A stretch of 5,931 nt of DNA from Chrysiogenia bacterium (GTDB lineage Bacteria; JAGRBM01). Where the stretch lies: NCBI GenBank assembly GCA_020434085.1, contig JAGRBM010000462.1, positions 1-5,931 of the forward strand, written 5' to 3'. The notes under the pieces were generated by a model that saw only the letters and a list, made by a program, of their open reading frames with translations, was not told the DNA's origin and made no database searches. The position numbers and the translations under genes are program-made. Position 1 is the stretch's first letter. Each line of letters starts with the position of its first letter. Positions 5,156 to 5,931 of the stretch are shown piece after piece.

Positions 5156-5931
5156 GTGAGCGAGACGAGTAAAAAAGAGATCGGGGCGGCCCTCTTCGAG
5201 GGCGTGCGCCACGTGTTCTTCGATCTCTTCGACACCCTGATCGAGGTGGATAACTCAAAGCTCCCCACCGTCGTTCACGGGGAGCACGAGTTCCCCTCGA
5301 CCGCCCCGGCCGTGCTGGAACTGGTGCACGAGCGCGGCCACGGGCACATCACGCTCGAACAATTCGTGGCGGAGGTCATCCGCCAGTGGCAGGTCATTGC
5401 CAAGGCCAAGGAAAAAGAGTGGATCGAGATCTCCGCGCTGGTTCGTTACGAGAACATCGTTCACGCGCTCGAACTGGAGGTCGAAGGCGAGGAATCCAGG
5501 CGCCTGGCCCATGAACTGGTCGAAACCCACATGCGCGCCATCGCGCGCTCAACCCGCGCGGTAGAGGGCGCCGCCGAGTTGCTCGATCGCCTGCATGCGA
5601 AGGGAATCGGCGTCGCGCTGATCTCGAACTTCGACTACACGCCGGCGGCCGACTGGATTCTCGATCACACAGGTCTGCAGGGGCGCTTTGACAAGGTGAT
5701 CATCTCCGATGCGCTGGGCCTTCGAAAGCCGCACGAGAAGCTCTTCGAGGACGCGATGAGCCACTTCGGCGCGAGCCCTGCCGACAGCCTGCACATCGGC
5801 GATACCGCGCTGGCCGACATCTGGGGCGCCGGGCGCCTTGGAATCCGCACCGTGTGGATCAACCGCAAGGGCGAGGCCTTTCCCCACGATGAGCACGCGC
5901 CGAGCCTGGAAATCACCAGGCTCGCCGAGCT
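5156..5931 (+). CDS. HAD-superfamily hydrolase (3' end outside window)
   Basis: The frame is open from GTG 5156 to the window edge, giving 258 residues with no stop, already close to the usual full length. All four HAD motifs are visible: motif I VFFDLFDTL with nucleophile D23, motif II ISNFD with S157, motif III LRKP with K191, and motif IV HIGDTALAD with D216 and D221. About 125 residues between motifs I and II form a helical C1-type cap. The position two after the nucleophile, normally the Asp acid/base of phosphatases, is Phe25; Asp occurs one later at 26. An aromatic there recalls 2-haloacid-dehalogenase-type members (D-x-Y-G-T), so phosphatase activity should not be assumed. Substrate is unknown. 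It is divergent from the 2-hydroxyacid dehydrogenase; dehalogenases and phosphoglycolate phosphatase-like HADs both yield 2-hydroxyacids, so a shared pathway is possible but speculative. Confidence 0.9.
   Translation, partial: MSETSKKEIGAALFEGVRHVFFDLFDTLIEVDNSKLPTVVHGEHEFPSTAPAVLELVHERGHGHITLEQFVAEVIRQWQVIAKAKEKEWIEISALVRYENIVHALELEVEGEESRRLAHELVETHMRAIARSTRAVEGAAELLDRLHAKGIGVALISNFDYTPAADWILDHTGLQGRFDKVIISDALGLRKPHEKLFEDAMSHFGASPADSLHIGDTALADIWGAGRLGIRTVWINRKGEAFPHDEHAPSLEITRLAE

Overview
This window comes from a GC-rich bacterial chromosome. Its envelope genes carry Sec and lipoprotein signal peptides, and one product has a CsgG-type domain, so the host is very probably Gram-negative. The mixed start codons (ATG, GTG, TTG), high GC and HEAT-repeat lipoproteins would suit a Myxococcota or other deltaproteobacterial-type lineage. 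That placement is only an inference; no marker gene is present.

Left part (1-4060), + strand: four tightly packed genes that look like one operon encoding cell-envelope proteins. (1) The 3' end of a helical, possibly HEAT-like protein overlaps (2) by one base. (2) is a 556-residue putative lipoprotein with three long glycine-rich blocks separated by short beta-strand-like segments. (3) is a 371-residue lipoprotein with HEAT repeats fused to a C-terminal CsgG-like domain; it probably starts at TTG 2161. (4) is a 257-residue secreted protein of unknown function with two cysteines and a basic tail. The operon promoter lies upstream of the window.

Right part (4067-5931): ordinary metabolism. A D-2-hydroxyacid dehydrogenase of the glyoxylate/hydroxypyruvate reductase type lies on the - strand and converges on gene 4 with only 6 bp between stop codons. 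Across a 132-bp divergent spacer, a HAD-superfamily hydrolase reads rightward off the end of the window.

The most unusual part is the left cluster: a very glycine-rich, probably lipid-anchored protein (GGX blocks changing to a collagen-like GXY tail) beside a HEAT-CsgG fusion lipoprotein and a secreted partner. A joint role in building an outer-membrane or surface structure is plausible but not shown by the sequence. No RNA genes, CRISPR arrays, insertion sequences or convincing terminators were seen.
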